From JAZKGA01 sp040386235 (GTDB taxonomy: Bacteria > Pseudomonadota > Alphaproteobacteria > Micavibrionales > Micavibrionaceae): a DNA stretch of 64,000 bases. Each line of letters opens with the position of its first letter. The stretch's first letter is position 1. The stretch is from the NCBI GenBank assembly GCA_040386235.1, contig JAZKGA010000001.1, positions 496,001 through 560,000 of the forward strand. The letters run 5' to 3'. Of this stretch, positions 1-9,218 are shown piece by piece. Below the pieces are notes generated by a model, which did no database searches, was not told the origin of the DNA, and worked only from the letters and a program-made list of their open reading frames with translations. A program made the position numbers and the translations under genes.

Positions 1-2359
1 CGGGACTGATCTGCCTTTTGATTGACGGCGGGGCTGCCTGACAGGCGGTGATAAAACCCAATATATCCGTTTTGGTGGATTGCAGGGACAATGCGTGGTC
101 CAGCAACGCATTGACGATTTCGGCAATGTCGTGTCCCAGGCGGCGTTGTAACGCATACCAGCCGCTGCGGGCCTGCGGGCAAGGGCTGTGTAAAAGTGCA
201 GCAAAAAAATCATAGGCATTGAGGGTCAGCGCCCGGTTCATGCAGTGTCGCAACCACGTTACGGTTTCTGCCATGTCTGGCGCGCGTTGCAGGCGGGCCC
301 ACAGGCTTTCGTCCTTATCCCGCGTTGTGGCAAGATCGTATAACGTCTCCTCATTTACCCCCAGAAACGGGGATTTTAAAACGCCGGCCAGGCTGTAATC
401 ATCCAGGGGCTGCAACGCGATCTTGGCCACGTGGAACATGTCTTGCGCCACCATTGTGTCGGTCAGGTTCATGCGGTCCAGCCCGCTGACCGCGATCCCC
501 TTCTGACGTAGGGCCCGGACCAGCATCGTTTGCAGGCGGCCCCGCTTGCGCAGCAGGATCAGGATGTCGCCCGCACGTATAGGCCGTCCACGCGCGACCA
601 GGGGCCGTTGTGTATCCAACCAATCGCGAATGGTGTCGGTGATATGGGCCACCAAGCCTGTGGCCCCGCTTTGCACATCACCATCAACGGCCTGAAGTGG
701 GGTCGCGTCCGCCTCTCGATCGCTGAAAACCGGCCAGACACCGATCCGACCGCCAGCCCCTTCGCGATGGGCGGTATGGGCGATGGCCGTGGGTGCAGAA
801 ATAAGGCCTGTACGCACCGCTTCTAAATTCATCAGGGTGTCCACAAAATGCAACACGGCTGGGCCGGATCGGAAAGACGTGTCCAGCGGCACCTGGCGCA
901 ATTCCTGCCCCGTTTGTGCCAAGGCGGTGTCAAACCGGGTGCGCGCCTGTCCAAAATCGTCAGGGTTGGCGCGTTGGAATCCGTAAATCGCCTGCTTTTC
1001 ATCGCCGACGGTAAACAGCGTGCGCATCCTGTCATTTTGCGCCGAATGCCCGACAAAGAATTCCATGGCCAGGGCCGTGATAATGCCCCACTGATCGGGG
1101 TTGGTATCCTGGGCTTCATCGACCAGAATATGGTCAATCCCCTGATCCAGCTTGTACATAACCCAGGTTGCATTGCTTTCCAGCAACGTGCGCGTCGTCA
1201 AAATCTGGTCATCGAAATCAAGCGTATTCTTCTGCCGTTTCAATGCCTCATATTCCGTCAGAATCGCATGACTGACGCCCAGCAGGTCGGCGGTCGCAAT
1301 CGCCATATCGTGGACGGCCTGATCTTCCAGCGCGCGTTGCAAATCATCGGCAGCGTGCATGTAAGATTCCAGAAGGGTTTCATCCGCCTTGGTCACGTCA
1401 TCGATATTATGCCTGCTGACCGATCCCTCTTTTGTCAGGAAAATATCGGTATAGATGGCACGTGACTGCGGCCATTCACTGTCGGGCAGAGTCAAAAGTC
1501 CATTGATACGGGCGGCAAGTTTTAACGGGCGCAGGGTGTTTACACTGACCAACGCATCGTGAACCTGGCGCAGCATTTTGCGATTGAGTACAACCTTATT
1601 CCAAAACAGGTCAGGTTCAGAAGGTGCAGCAATTTTCCACCCGGTATAAAGCGCAGAAATAATGGATTCTTGACTGGGACGTGCAGCAAAAAATGATTGC
1701 AGCCACCGCCGTTCCTCCAACACGGTTGTCATGATTTTGGTTAGGCGTGTCGCGCCAGTAATATGCAACAGGCGACGGCATTTTTCCTGCAATGCCGGAT
1801 CCGTCCCACTTTCGACACGTTTAAAAACCGTATTGCGTGCGGCTTCCAGCAAGGCAATGGCCTGGCCCTCGTCGGCCAGTTGCAAGGCGGGGGACAGCCC
1901 GGCTTCGATGGGAAAGCGACGCAGGATCGACTGACTGAATGCATGCAGTGTCGTGACTTTTAAGCCGCCAGGCGTATCGACGATTGTGGCAAACAGCTGC
2001 CGCGCGGCGATCAACTGGGCGGGATGTGGCGTGATACCCAGCAGGCCGGATAAGGTCTTTTGCAAGGCCGCGTTATCAAGCGTCAGCCAGGATTTGCTGG
2101 CTGACTGTATGCGCCCGATCATTTCGGCTGCGGCGGCATTTGTAAAGGTCAGGCATAAAATACGGTTGGGGGGCGTTGCCGCTGTCCCGTCATTGCGGGG
2201 CAATAACAAACGTAAAACCCGATCCACCAGCACTTTTGTTTTGCCGGTTCCGGCGGACGCATCAACCCAAACGGAGGCAGTGGCATCCGCCGCCATCACC
2301 TGGCGCGATGTTGCGTCACTGGGGGATGCCATGATGTGGGCGGGGACGATGACAGTCAT
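1..2359 (-). CDS. addA: AddA helicase-nuclease subunit, 3' end beyond window
   Basis: This is the helicase/nuclease subunit of the AddAB complex, which processes double-strand breaks for RecA loading. The frame is open from the ATG at 2359 to the window edge, 786 codons; the family is usually about 1150 residues, so the C-terminal nuclease is not seen. Visible UvrD-type motifs are the Walker A ASAGTGKT at residues 34-41, motif II VDEAQDTNPDQW near 410, motif III GDEKQAIYGF near 450, and a following TSFRSG motif. The start overlaps the addB stop by four bases (ATGA), so the two are translationally coupled. Identity is secure; only completeness is unknown. Confidence 0.95.
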   Translation of the reverse strand, partial: MTVIVPAHIMASPSDATSRQVMAADATASVWVDASAGTGKTKVLVDRVLRLLLPRNDGTAATPPNRILCLTFTNAAAAEMIGRIQSASKSWLTLDNAALQKTLSGLLGITPHPAQLIAARQLFATIVDTPGGLKVTTLHAFSQSILRRFPIEAGLSPALQLADEGQAIALLEAARNTVFKRVESGTDPALQEKCRRLLHITGATRLTKIMTTVLEERRWLQSFFAARPSQESIISALYTGWKIAAPSEPDLFWNKVVLNRKMLRQVHDALVSVNTLRPLKLAARINGLLTLPDSEWPQSRAIYTDIFLTKEGSVSRHNIDDVTKADETLLESYMHAADDLQRALEDQAVHDMAIATADLLGVSHAILTEYEALKRQKNTLDFDDQILTTRTLLESNATWVMYKLDQGIDHILVDEAQDTNPDQWGIITALAMEFFVGHSAQNDRMRTLFTVGDEKQAIYGFQRANPDDFGQARTRFDTALAQTGQELRQVPLDTSFRSGPAVLHFVDTLMNLEAVRTGLISAPTAIAHTAHREGAGGRIGVWPVFSDREADATPLQAVDGDVQSGATGLVAHITDTIRDWLDTQRPLVARGRPIRAGDILILLRKRGRLQTMLVRALRQKGIAVSGLDRMNLTDTMVAQDMFHVAKIALQPLDDYSLAGVLKSPFLGVNEETLYDLATTRDKDESLWARLQRAPDMAETVTWLRHCMNRALTLNAYDFFAALLHSPCPQARSGWYALQRRLGHDIAEIVNALLDHALSLQSTKTDILGFITACQAAPPSIKRQISP

Positions 2360-5295
2360 TCTTCTGCCTCCCCATCATCCGGTGCCTTATCGGCATTCAG
2401 GGACCATTCGCTGACGCGTGATAAATATGCGTAACGATCATTGGCCAGGTCTGGCCCATAAGGTTGCGATGGATAAGCGGTTTCGATATTGTGCAAATAG
2501 GTATCGGATAATTGCTGCAGTAATTCTTTGGTGGCATCGATGTAAGCCGCAGTATCTTTGGCGACAGGTTTAACGATTTTTGCTGCATCCCGTGATTTTA
2601 AATACCAGTATTCCAGCAGAGTCACGTCCCCCTGGGCATCACCGCCCCAACCGCCTGCTTCGGCCATTAACGCTTCGACGCCCAATTGCGGATAATGTCC
2701 GCCTGCGATTTTGCCGGCCGTATAGGGCGCGGCGCGCGCCTTATAATCTATAATACCAATGGCACCATTCTGATCGCGATCAATCCGGTCTGCGCGGCCA
2801 TGCAGTGTTATGCCGCTTAGGGTCACATCCTGACTGGCTTGTTCAAGTGCCACGCTGCGCCAGCCATTTTCCAGGCGATCCTGTTGCAGGGCGGTGACGG
2901 CAATGGCCAGCCGATCAATCGTGATACGCCAGTCAATCAACGCTGCTTCGTCCAGCCCGTCCGGCGCGCCGATGCGTGCGGCAATGCTGCGGAATAAATC
3001 GGGTGCCTCAGGCGGCAAGGCACGCATGTCTTTGGTGTGCGTAAAGAACTCTTCCAGGATCGCGTGCAAAGCGTTACCAATATCGCGTGGCGTTGTGTCT
3101 TCACCCAAAACATCCCAGGGGCGCAGCCGTAAAATCTTTTGTGCGTACAAGGCATACGGGTCGTTTATCCAGGTCGCAATATCCGTCACGCTGTATCGCC
3201 GCGGGCGGGCTGCCAAGGGCGGTTTCGGCATGGGGGGTGACACCGCCTGCATCGCTGCGGGACGGTCCAATTCCGCCGCCAGGGTTAACAGGGGGGCTGC
3301 CGCCAGCCGGACATCTGGCAGACTGTACACGGCCCTTACCGCATCCAGGCGTTGCAACCATCTGGCGGGGGTTGAGGGTGTGCCATTGCTTTCACGTTTA
3401 GACCGGGCCAGAATCACGTTGCGGGCGCTGGCGGCCTGCACAAAGTCATGGCCGCTGAGCGTCAGGCTGCGCTCCGGCAACGGCAATCCCAAGGTGGCGC
3501 GCATTTGCCGTGACATCCACGGATCTGCCATGGGTGTTTGCGGCCATGTGCCCTCATTCAACCCACCCAGAATCATCACATCGGCTTGTTGCAGCCGCGC
3601 TTCGATCAATCCCAGAATGCGCAGCCGCGGCACACCCGCGCTTGCCGTCGCCCGGTACCGGTTTTGCTGCAGCAATTGATCAAACATATCGCAGAAATCC
3701 GACAGGCGCATCGCGGGCATCATGTCCATCGCCGCCATCCATTCGGCGCAAATCTGGGCCAGGCACTCGCCATCTTCGCCCTGCCATAACACGTCTCTGC
3801 CAGGCTGGTCCACACTGGTTGCGCAGTCTTCCGCCACGCTTAACAACGTCTCTAGCAACAGGTGGGGATTGTGGGCCTCCGTATTCAGAGTGGTCATAAG
3901 ATGCAGTTTTCTTAACAGCGCGGCATAAGTGGGCGGTTGCCGTGACGCATCCAAAGGCCCCGGCTGACGCAGATAATCGGGTGTGTCCAGCTGGGCCGCC
4001 AGCGCCGCACCGCCGACGCATAAAGGATTGTAAAGAAGTTGCAACAAAGCCACTTTATCCTGAGGATGTAACGCCAGGCGCAGCAGTGCCAGGATATATT
4101 GACCAGGGGTGCTTAAGTGCAATTGCTGTCCGGCGCTGTCATCAAGTGTGACGTTCCATCGCTGTAGGGCGGCCTTGACGCGGGCCGCCAGGGCGCGATC
4201 GGGCGTGATAAGGGCGGCGGTCTTGTCCGGGGTTTCCAAAACTTCCCGCATCGCCAGGGCAATCGCCTGGGCCTCCTGCTCCGGCGTTTCAGCTTCCAGC
4301 AGGCAGATATTCTCAAGGGCGTCCGGCGTAACGGTATCGCTGGCCTGCCACAATGCTGTGGTGGCGGATGGCCGCATGACTTCCCGCCATAATGCTTCGC
4401 GCTTGGTATCGTCAGGCTGCAATTGCGCATCGGGCCAGTCAGAAACAGCGGCGCGCGTCGTCTTTAAATGCTGCAGCAAAGATTTTAAAGTGTATTGCGG
4501 ATGACCTTCATCGACATCGCGCCAGGTATCGTTATCCATGCCCAAATCCAGGCCTGGCAAAATAACCTCGCCTTGCGGCAGATCCAGAATAACACGCAGC
4601 AGATTGGCGGTCGCTGGAATGGACCCTGTCGTGCCTGCGGCGATAATGGGTGCGGTTGGGGGGTGGGTTTGCCAATGGGCCGCCAGGCGTAACATCATTT
4701 CCCGGCGGCGCATGGCCGCATCACTGGCATGATGTGTGGCCAGTTGTTGCGGCCAGACAGTGTCCAGGATTTGCAGGAATTGCAGGGAAATTGCCCATTG
4801 CGTACTGTAACCCGCTTGTTCAGGAATCAGCGTCTGCAGCAATTTGGAATCGCGGCCTTCGGTCTGCATTTCATCCAAAAGGTCGCCAAGACTTTTGGCC
4901 AGGGCAAAGGCGTGGGCGTAGGGCTTTCCGTCCAAATCTGGATGTTTGGTCAGTAAGCGGGCCAGCAGGATTTGGCGCTGCAGCGACGGCATGGCGGGTG
5001 GCAGGTCCAGGGCTTCGGGGCCAAAACCGCTTAGATTCAGGCTTAACTCCGCCTCATCCACATCGCCCAATGGATGCATACGCGGGAGTAACAGGGGCCG
5101 ACCGGCGGTTAATTCCAGAAAGGCGGCCTGCATCGTCCGACAGGCGCGTCGCGTCGGCAGCAACAGGCGCACGCTGCTAAGCCCCTCAGGTTGATCTTCA
5201 TAGCGACGTAAAAGACCTGCAGCAAATTGCGCGGCGAAATGACATCCCGCAGGAAGGGTCCAAAGCTTTCCAACCGGTCCCCGCGCGGCGGTCAT
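2356..5295 (-). CDS. addB: AddB double-strand break repair nuclease subunit (alpha type)
   Basis: This is the second AddAB subunit, 979 residues, a usual length for the alphaproteobacterial form. The N-terminal two thirds looks like an inactivated helicase fold and I see no convincing Walker A there. The C-terminal third carries the RecB-like PD-(D/E)xK nuclease: a conserved entry segment near residue 700 (RRYSVTDIATW), GRADRIDR near 828 and IIDYKAR near 847, whose D and K are the expected metal-site residues. The start abuts the murU-like stop and the stop overlaps the addA start. The order tsaE-murU-addB-addA is typical of Alphaproteobacteria. Confidence 0.95.
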   Translation of the reverse strand: MTAARGPVGKLWTLPAGCHFAAQFAAGLLRRYEDQPEGLSSVRLLLPTRRACRTMQAAFLELTAGRPLLLPRMHPLGDVDEAELSLNLSGFGPEALDLPPAMPSLQRQILLARLLTKHPDLDGKPYAHAFALAKSLGDLLDEMQTEGRDSKLLQTLIPEQAGYSTQWAISLQFLQILDTVWPQQLATHHASDAAMRRREMMLRLAAHWQTHPPTAPIIAAGTTGSIPATANLLRVILDLPQGEVILPGLDLGMDNDTWRDVDEGHPQYTLKSLLQHLKTTRAAVSDWPDAQLQPDDTKREALWREVMRPSATTALWQASDTVTPDALENICLLEAETPEQEAQAIALAMREVLETPDKTAALITPDRALAARVKAALQRWNVTLDDSAGQQLHLSTPGQYILALLRLALHPQDKVALLQLLYNPLCVGGAALAAQLDTPDYLRQPGPLDASRQPPTYAALLRKLHLMTTLNTEAHNPHLLLETLLSVAEDCATSVDQPGRDVLWQGEDGECLAQICAEWMAAMDMMPAMRLSDFCDMFDQLLQQNRYRATASAGVPRLRILGLIEARLQQADVMILGGLNEGTWPQTPMADPWMSRQMRATLGLPLPERSLTLSGHDFVQAASARNVILARSKRESNGTPSTPARWLQRLDAVRAVYSLPDVRLAAAPLLTLAAELDRPAAMQAVSPPMPKPPLAARPRRYSVTDIATWINDPYALYAQKILRLRPWDVLGEDTTPRDIGNALHAILEEFFTHTKDMRALPPEAPDLFRSIAARIGAPDGLDEAALIDWRITIDRLAIAVTALQQDRLENGWRSVALEQASQDVTLSGITLHGRADRIDRDQNGAIGIIDYKARAAPYTAGKIAGGHYPQLGVEALMAEAGGWGGDAQGDVTLLEYWYLKSRDAAKIVKPVAKDTAAYIDATKELLQQLSDTYLHNIETAYPSQPYGPDLANDRYAYLSRVSEWSLNADKAPDDGEAEE

Positions 5296-6024
5296 TCAGG
5301 CCCGGACCTTGTGCGCTGTGGATGCGGCAAAGGCCGCCTCAACGCGTTCCAGTTCTTCTGGTGTGGAAATATGGTGCCAGTCGCCGTCATGGGCCAGGCC
5401 GTACAGACGCCCGTTTGCTTCCGCCCCGTCCATCAATGGCAGGAACCCGAATGTACCGTCGGGCGTGCCTGCGAACAGGCGCGGGTGACACAGGCGAATT
5501 CCGGCAAACATGTACGTGCCGCTGGCATCGCGCTGGCGTTCAATGCGCCCGTCGGGCATCGCGGCGTAATCGCCAACCCCATCGGTTAAAACCATGCGGT
5601 TGATATCCTGCAACAGCAATAATAAATCCATGTCCGCATCGCGCCACGCGGCACTTAAACGGTGAAAACAATTGCCCTGTGCGCCATCGGTCCAGTACGC
5701 ATCGCCATTGATAACGTAAAACGGATCGGTACCGAAATGGTCCAGCTGTGCCTTAATGCCGCCGCCCGTGTCCAGCAGGGTTTCTTCGTAAGACGTACGG
5801 ATCGTTAAATCACTGGTCGTGCGTTGCGCCAGATAGGCGGCCAGTTGGTCGGCGCGATAATGCAGGTTGACGGTCACGTCGCGGACACCGGCGGCAGCCA
5901 GGTGGTCCAGGATATGGCCGATTGTCGGCTGGCCCGCCACGGGCACCAGCGGCTTTGGCAAGGTGTCGGTATAGGGGCGCAAACGCTTTCCCATGCCGGC
6001 GGCCATAATAAATGCTTTTGTCAT
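5296..6024 (-). CDS. murU: MurU-like N-acetylmuramate-1-phosphate uridylyltransferase
   Basis: A sugar-1-phosphate nucleotidyltransferase of 242 residues, cytoplasmic. The N-terminal signature AAGMGKRLRPYTDTLPKP (residues 8-25) is the nucleotide-binding loop with its catalytic lysine, and DGA and NGD segments follow. In this locus (tsaE to addB) the family member is normally MurU, which makes UDP-MurNAc from recycled MurNAc-1-phosphate. The gene begins one base after the tsaE stop and abuts addB. Its usual partner AmgK, a sugar kinase normally lying between tsaE and murU, is absent here, so the substrate assignment rests on position and family only. A different sugar-phosphate specificity is possible. 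Confidence 0.82.
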   Translation of the reverse strand: MTKAFIMAAGMGKRLRPYTDTLPKPLVPVAGQPTIGHILDHLAAAGVRDVTVNLHYRADQLAAYLAQRTTSDLTIRTSYEETLLDTGGGIKAQLDHFGTDPFYVINGDAYWTDGAQGNCFHRLSAAWRDADMDLLLLLQDINRMVLTDGVGDYAAMPDGRIERQRDASGTYMFAGIRLCHPRLFAGTPDGTFGFLPLMDGAEANGRLYGLAHDGDWHHISTPEELERVEAAFAASTAHKVRA

Positions 6025-6025
6025 G

Positions 6026-6502
6026 TTATAAATCCAATCCAGTAACGGTGATTGATCGGGCTGTGTCCGATGTGCCGACCATATTTAAGGTAAGGGTAAT
6101 GGCGTTGTGCGGTTGTAAATCACCCAGACGTTCCGGCCATTCCACAAGTGTCAGGAACGTCGTATTAACATCCTCCCACCCCAGCTCGATGACTTCGTCC
6201 GGATGGTGTAAGCGGTACAGATCGAAATGCCAGATCGGACCCAGGGCAGAATCGTAGGTTTGCAGCAGGGTATAAGTCGGGCTGGGGACGTCCAGTGTCG
6301 GGGCGTTACACAAGGACCGGATCAGCGCGCGCGCCAGCGTCGTTTTACCGGCCCCCAGGTCGCCTTGTAATAAAAGCAGGTGCGACTGGCCGATACGCGC
6401 CAGCAAGGCCGGGGCCAACGTCTCAGCGGCCCAGTTCTCCAGCGTGGCCTGATCGGGTAATTCTAATCTCATCCCCTTGTGATAACAGATTTTTAGGGGC
6501 AT
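6026..6502 (-). CDS. tsaE: TsaE, tRNA threonylcarbamoyladenosine biosynthesis ATPase
   Basis: A small P-loop ATPase that works with TsaB/TsaD/TsaC to make t6A37 in ANN-decoding tRNAs. Walker A GDLGAGKTT lies at residues 47-55, followed by the family features PSPTYTLLQTY, a HFDLYRL segment and the LVEWPERLG block near the C-terminus. The length of 158 residues is normal. The start is uncertain: ATG 6502 has no clear ribosome site, while the internal ATG at 6472 (MRLELPD) matches the usual family N-terminus. It is the first gene of the tsaE-murU-addB-addA run and is divergent from the exported protein at 6515. Confidence 0.93.
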   Translation of the reverse strand: MPLKICYHKGMRLELPDQATLENWAAETLAPALLARIGQSHLLLLQGDLGAGKTTLARALIRSLCNAPTLDVPSPTYTLLQTYDSALGPIWHFDLYRLHHPDEVIELGWEDVNTTFLTLVEWPERLGDLQPHNAITLTLNMVGTSDTARSITVTGLDL

Positions 6503-6514
6503 AAAAGAGATGAA

Positions 6515-6907
6515 ATGAAATATTTATCCTGGTTTTTGGTTTTTGTCTGTTTGCTGGCTGTAAGCCCTGCGACGGCGCAATTACTGTCGCCTGCGCCGCG
6601 CTGTGTCACCCTGGTTAATCAGTCGGGATACACGGCGCTGGGGTCTGTCAGCACGACACGGTTTGTAACGCCTGAGGGGACATCCCTGTATTATCGCCAG
6701 AATTTCCGCATGGAAAATGGCAAGCGCAATAAATTCTGCTCAACCGGGCCGTTTTATCCTGGATATGGGTTAGAGGTACAGTTGCGCTCCCTGATCCCCC
6801 TATGGACCTGCATTGCGCCCGCGAATGGGCAGGAGATTAATGTGTTAAGCAAGCAGGATGAAGAAGCCGGCACGACCCGCCTGTCACTGGATTGCCCTGC
6901 GTTATGA
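6515..6907 (+). CDS. small exported protein of unknown function
   Basis: I do not recognise this 130-residue protein. It opens with a good Sec signal peptide (K2, a hydrophobic run over residues 4-16, then SPATAQ with probable cleavage after residue 21). The mature part is small, has four cysteines (CVTLV, FCSTG, WTCIA, LDCPA) that could form two disulfides, and has a predicted beta-rich character. The ATG at 6515 follows a purine-rich stretch. The stop codon overlaps the start of the next gene (ATGA), so the pair is probably co-expressed. The call is confident as a gene but not as a function. Confidence 0.7.
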   Translation: MKYLSWFLVFVCLLAVSPATAQLLSPAPRCVTLVNQSGYTALGSVSTTRFVTPEGTSLYYRQNFRMENGKRNKFCSTGPFYPGYGLEVQLRSLIPLWTCIAPANGQEINVLSKQDEEAGTTRLSLDCPAL

Positions 6908-7182
6908 GCCTGCCGCCATCCTTATTGCCGCCGGTGATTGTCCGCCTGACTGGCCCCCATCTGACCCCTGACGCGGTCGAACGATTTTCGCTGTTAATTC
7001 CTGGCCGTATCTTGAATGTGGAATGGGGCACACCGGATCAGATGAAGGTGGAACTGACCTGTCCTGATGGCTTGCCAGTGGACATTATTCCAGCGATGAC
7101 CGAACTGGCACAGGCCAGAGAGTGGCACCTAAGCGTGGTGCCACACGTTTTATCGCATGGACAAAAGGCAGAAATCCTATAA
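6904..7182 (+). CDS. hypothetical protein, 92 residues
   Basis: A short cytoplasmic-looking protein that I cannot assign. I chose ATG 6904 rather than the in-frame ATG 6892 because 6904 forms a four-base ATGA overlap with the upstream stop, a common sign of coupling. There is no signal peptide or membrane segment. The sequence is rich in Leu, Pro and Val, with a LTGPHLTPDAVERFSLLIPG opening. It sits between an exported protein and a Clp-type ATPase in the same direction, so it may belong to their operon. Confidence 0.55.
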   Translation: MSLPPSLLPPVIVRLTGPHLTPDAVERFSLLIPGRILNVEWGTPDQMKVELTCPDGLPVDIIPAMTELAQAREWHLSVVPHVLSHGQKAEIL

Positions 7183-7192
7183 TCTGCGGTAC

Positions 7193-8077
7193 ATGAGCAC
7201 ACCCGCCTATAAAATCCCCGAAGACCACCTGGAAACGCTGATCCACACCTATTGCCGCGATTTTACCGCGCTGGCAAAGGCTGGCCGTTTCGATCCCATT
7301 ACGGGCCGGGATGCGGAAATTGACCAGGTCATCCTGATCCTTTTGCAAAAGGGCCGCAAAAACGCGATGTTGCTGGCCCCGGCTGGGGTCGGTAAAACCG
7401 CCTTGTGCGTCGGCCTGGCGCAAACAATTGTGGCTGGCAACGTGCCGGATTACCTGAAAGATGCCCGGGTGTTAGAGATTGATCTGGCTGCGATGGCGGC
7501 GGGCACCATTGGGCCTGCGGAATTTCAGGGCCGGTTTGTGCCGCTGTGTAAGGGGATTGCCGAAAGGTATCACAGCCCCGACCATCCCCGTTTTATCCTG
7601 TTTATTGATGAAATGCACACAATCATGCCAAGTGTTGAAGGCAGTGCCTATCGCGGCTTGTCGGAAGTAATGAAACCATATCTGACAGTCGGTGATCTGC
7701 ACGTTATTGGCGCAACGACCCGCGATGAATACCGGTTGTTTGTCGAAGTTGATCCGGCCATGGATCGTCGCTTCCAGAAAGTATTCCTGGAAATCCCAAC
7801 GGCTGAGCAGACGATCAGGATCCTTGAGGCACTGCGCCCCAGCTATGAGAAACATCATCGCATAACAATTCCAGATGCTGCGCTCCATGAAATTGTACGG
7901 CTGACAGAAGAACAGATGCGCAAGCGCAACCAGCCGGATAAATCGATCATTACGATGGACGCGGCCTGTGCCCATCATGTCAAAACCCATGGTATTGGTG
8001 GCACGCTGGCGATGCAGTCTGTGTACCACATGGTATCAAAAGAAACCGGCGTGCATGAAGGCGCCTTGACAGCTTAA
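7193..8077 (+). CDS. single-ring Clp/Hsp100 D1-type AAA+ ATPase
   Basis: A 294-residue ATPase that resembles only the first ATPase module (D1) of ClpA/ClpB: PITGRDAEIDQ entry, Walker A LAPAGVGKTA, Walker B FILFIDEMHTI, sensor-1 VIGATTRDEYR, and an arginine-finger region ending in MDRRFQKVFL, followed by a short helical lid. It has no Clp N-domain, no second AAA ring and no ClpP-docking loop, so it is not an ordinary unfoldase. ATG 7193 avoids a 26-base overlap with the previous gene; ATG 7157 would add 12 residues and neither has a clear ribosome site. The function is unknown; a regulatory or assembly ATPase is plausible. Confidence 0.75.
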   Translation: MSTPAYKIPEDHLETLIHTYCRDFTALAKAGRFDPITGRDAEIDQVILILLQKGRKNAMLLAPAGVGKTALCVGLAQTIVAGNVPDYLKDARVLEIDLAAMAAGTIGPAEFQGRFVPLCKGIAERYHSPDHPRFILFIDEMHTIMPSVEGSAYRGLSEVMKPYLTVGDLHVIGATTRDEYRLFVEVDPAMDRRFQKVFLEIPTAEQTIRILEALRPSYEKHHRITIPDAALHEIVRLTEEQMRKRNQPDKSIITMDAACAHHVKTHGIGGTLAMQSVYHMVSKETGVHEGALTA

Positions 8078-8102
8078 TGTCACAGAATACATGAGGAATA
8101 CG

Positions 8103-9218
8103 ATGCCAAACGAGATACACCTTGCAGATAAGAAAAAGATATTCCAGCTGACGGCCATGTTGGTCGGGGGCAGCCTGATATTCTTGGGATGCTTGGCTGT
8201 TATCATGCCATTTATTCCGGCCATTTTGTTGGGGTTGATCCTGGCCCTGGCCACCTGGCCTGCCTTCGTCTGGGTCAATATCCGTAACAAGGGACGTACG
8301 GGCCTGTCAGCTGCGATTATGACGTTGATGCTGGTGATGCTTTTCGTTCTTCCTGTCGGTCTGCTGTCGTCCTCGCTGGTGGAAAGCAGTCGGGCGGGCA
8401 TTGATTTTATCACTGCCACGCTGGCGAACGATGCCCCGGCCACTGCGCCCAGCTGGGTCGCAAATGTGCCCATGATTGGCCAGCACTTGAGCGAATTATG
8501 GTCCGAATATGCTGTGGACCGTGAACGTATGCTGACGTTCCTGCAGGAAAATGCCGGGAAAATAACGGATTATCTGTTGATTATGGCGGCGGCGATTGGG
8601 CGTGGGTTGTTTGACATTACGCTGGGCATCGTCATCTGTTATTTTATGCTGCGCCATGGAACGGTTGTTGCCCAGCGACTGCATACGCTGATCGGCCATA
8701 CGGTTGGCCGGGGCGGCTATAAATTACTCGAAGTCTCCAAAGGCACGCTGATCGGCGTGATTTACGGTGTGGTCGGCACCGCGATTTTGCAAGGGGTTGT
8801 GGCCGCGATCGGGTTTATGATTGCCGGCATTCCTGGCGCGGTCCTGCTGGGTGTTCTGACGTTGTTTCTGTCATTTATTCCAGGCGGGCCACCGCTGGTC
8901 TGGATACCGGCGGCTTTGTGGCTGCTGTCTTCGGGACATCCGGAAATGGCCTTGTTCCTGGGTATCTGGGGCATTATTGCGATCAGTTCACTGGATAACG
9001 TGGCGCGTGTTTACCTGATTTCGCGCGGGACAACCTTGCCGTTGATCTTGATCCTGCTGGGCGTTTTTGGCGGGTTGATGGCGTTCGGATTTATTGGCTT
9101 GTTTGTCGGGCCGACCCTGTTGGCCATGGCCTATACGCTGTTGCTTGAATGGTCGCATCGCGGGAATGACGATCCTGCACCGGAATCCACGATTTTGCCG
9201 ATATCGCCCACTGTATGA
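8103..9218 (+). CDS. AI-2E family (PerM-type) transporter
   Basis: An integral inner-membrane protein of the AI-2E/PerM family. It has about seven to eight hydrophobic segments arranged as two N-terminal helices, a loop with short helices, and a C-terminal group with the family's PGGPPLVWIPAALW and LDNVARVYLISRG blocks. I prefer ATG 8103 to the ATG at 8091 because a GAGG ribosome site lies seven bases upstream of 8103. Members move varied small molecules or ions; the substrate cannot be told from sequence. Its stop overlaps the next gene's start (ATGA), which suggests co-expression with the MFS protein. Confidence 0.88.
   Translation: MPNEIHLADKKKIFQLTAMLVGGSLIFLGCLAVIMPFIPAILLGLILALATWPAFVWVNIRNKGRTGLSAAIMTLMLVMLFVLPVGLLSSSLVESSRAGIDFITATLANDAPATAPSWVANVPMIGQHLSELWSEYAVDRERMLTFLQENAGKITDYLLIMAAAIGRGLFDITLGIVICYFMLRHGTVVAQRLHTLIGHTVGRGGYKLLEVSKGTLIGVIYGVVGTAILQGVVAAIGFMIAGIPGAVLLGVLTLFLSFIPGGPPLVWIPAALWLLSSGHPEMALFLGIWGIIAISSLDNVARVYLISRGTTLPLILILLGVFGGLMAFGFIGLFVGPTLLAMAYTLLLEWSHRGNDDPAPESTILPISPTV

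Noticed and set aside
848..1465. 205-codon plus-strand frame
   Set aside because: It lies fully inside addA on the other strand and shows no domain pattern; the addA motifs are clear.
2894..3679. 261-codon plus-strand frame
   Set aside because: Antisense to addB, no ribosome site, composition of a shadow frame.
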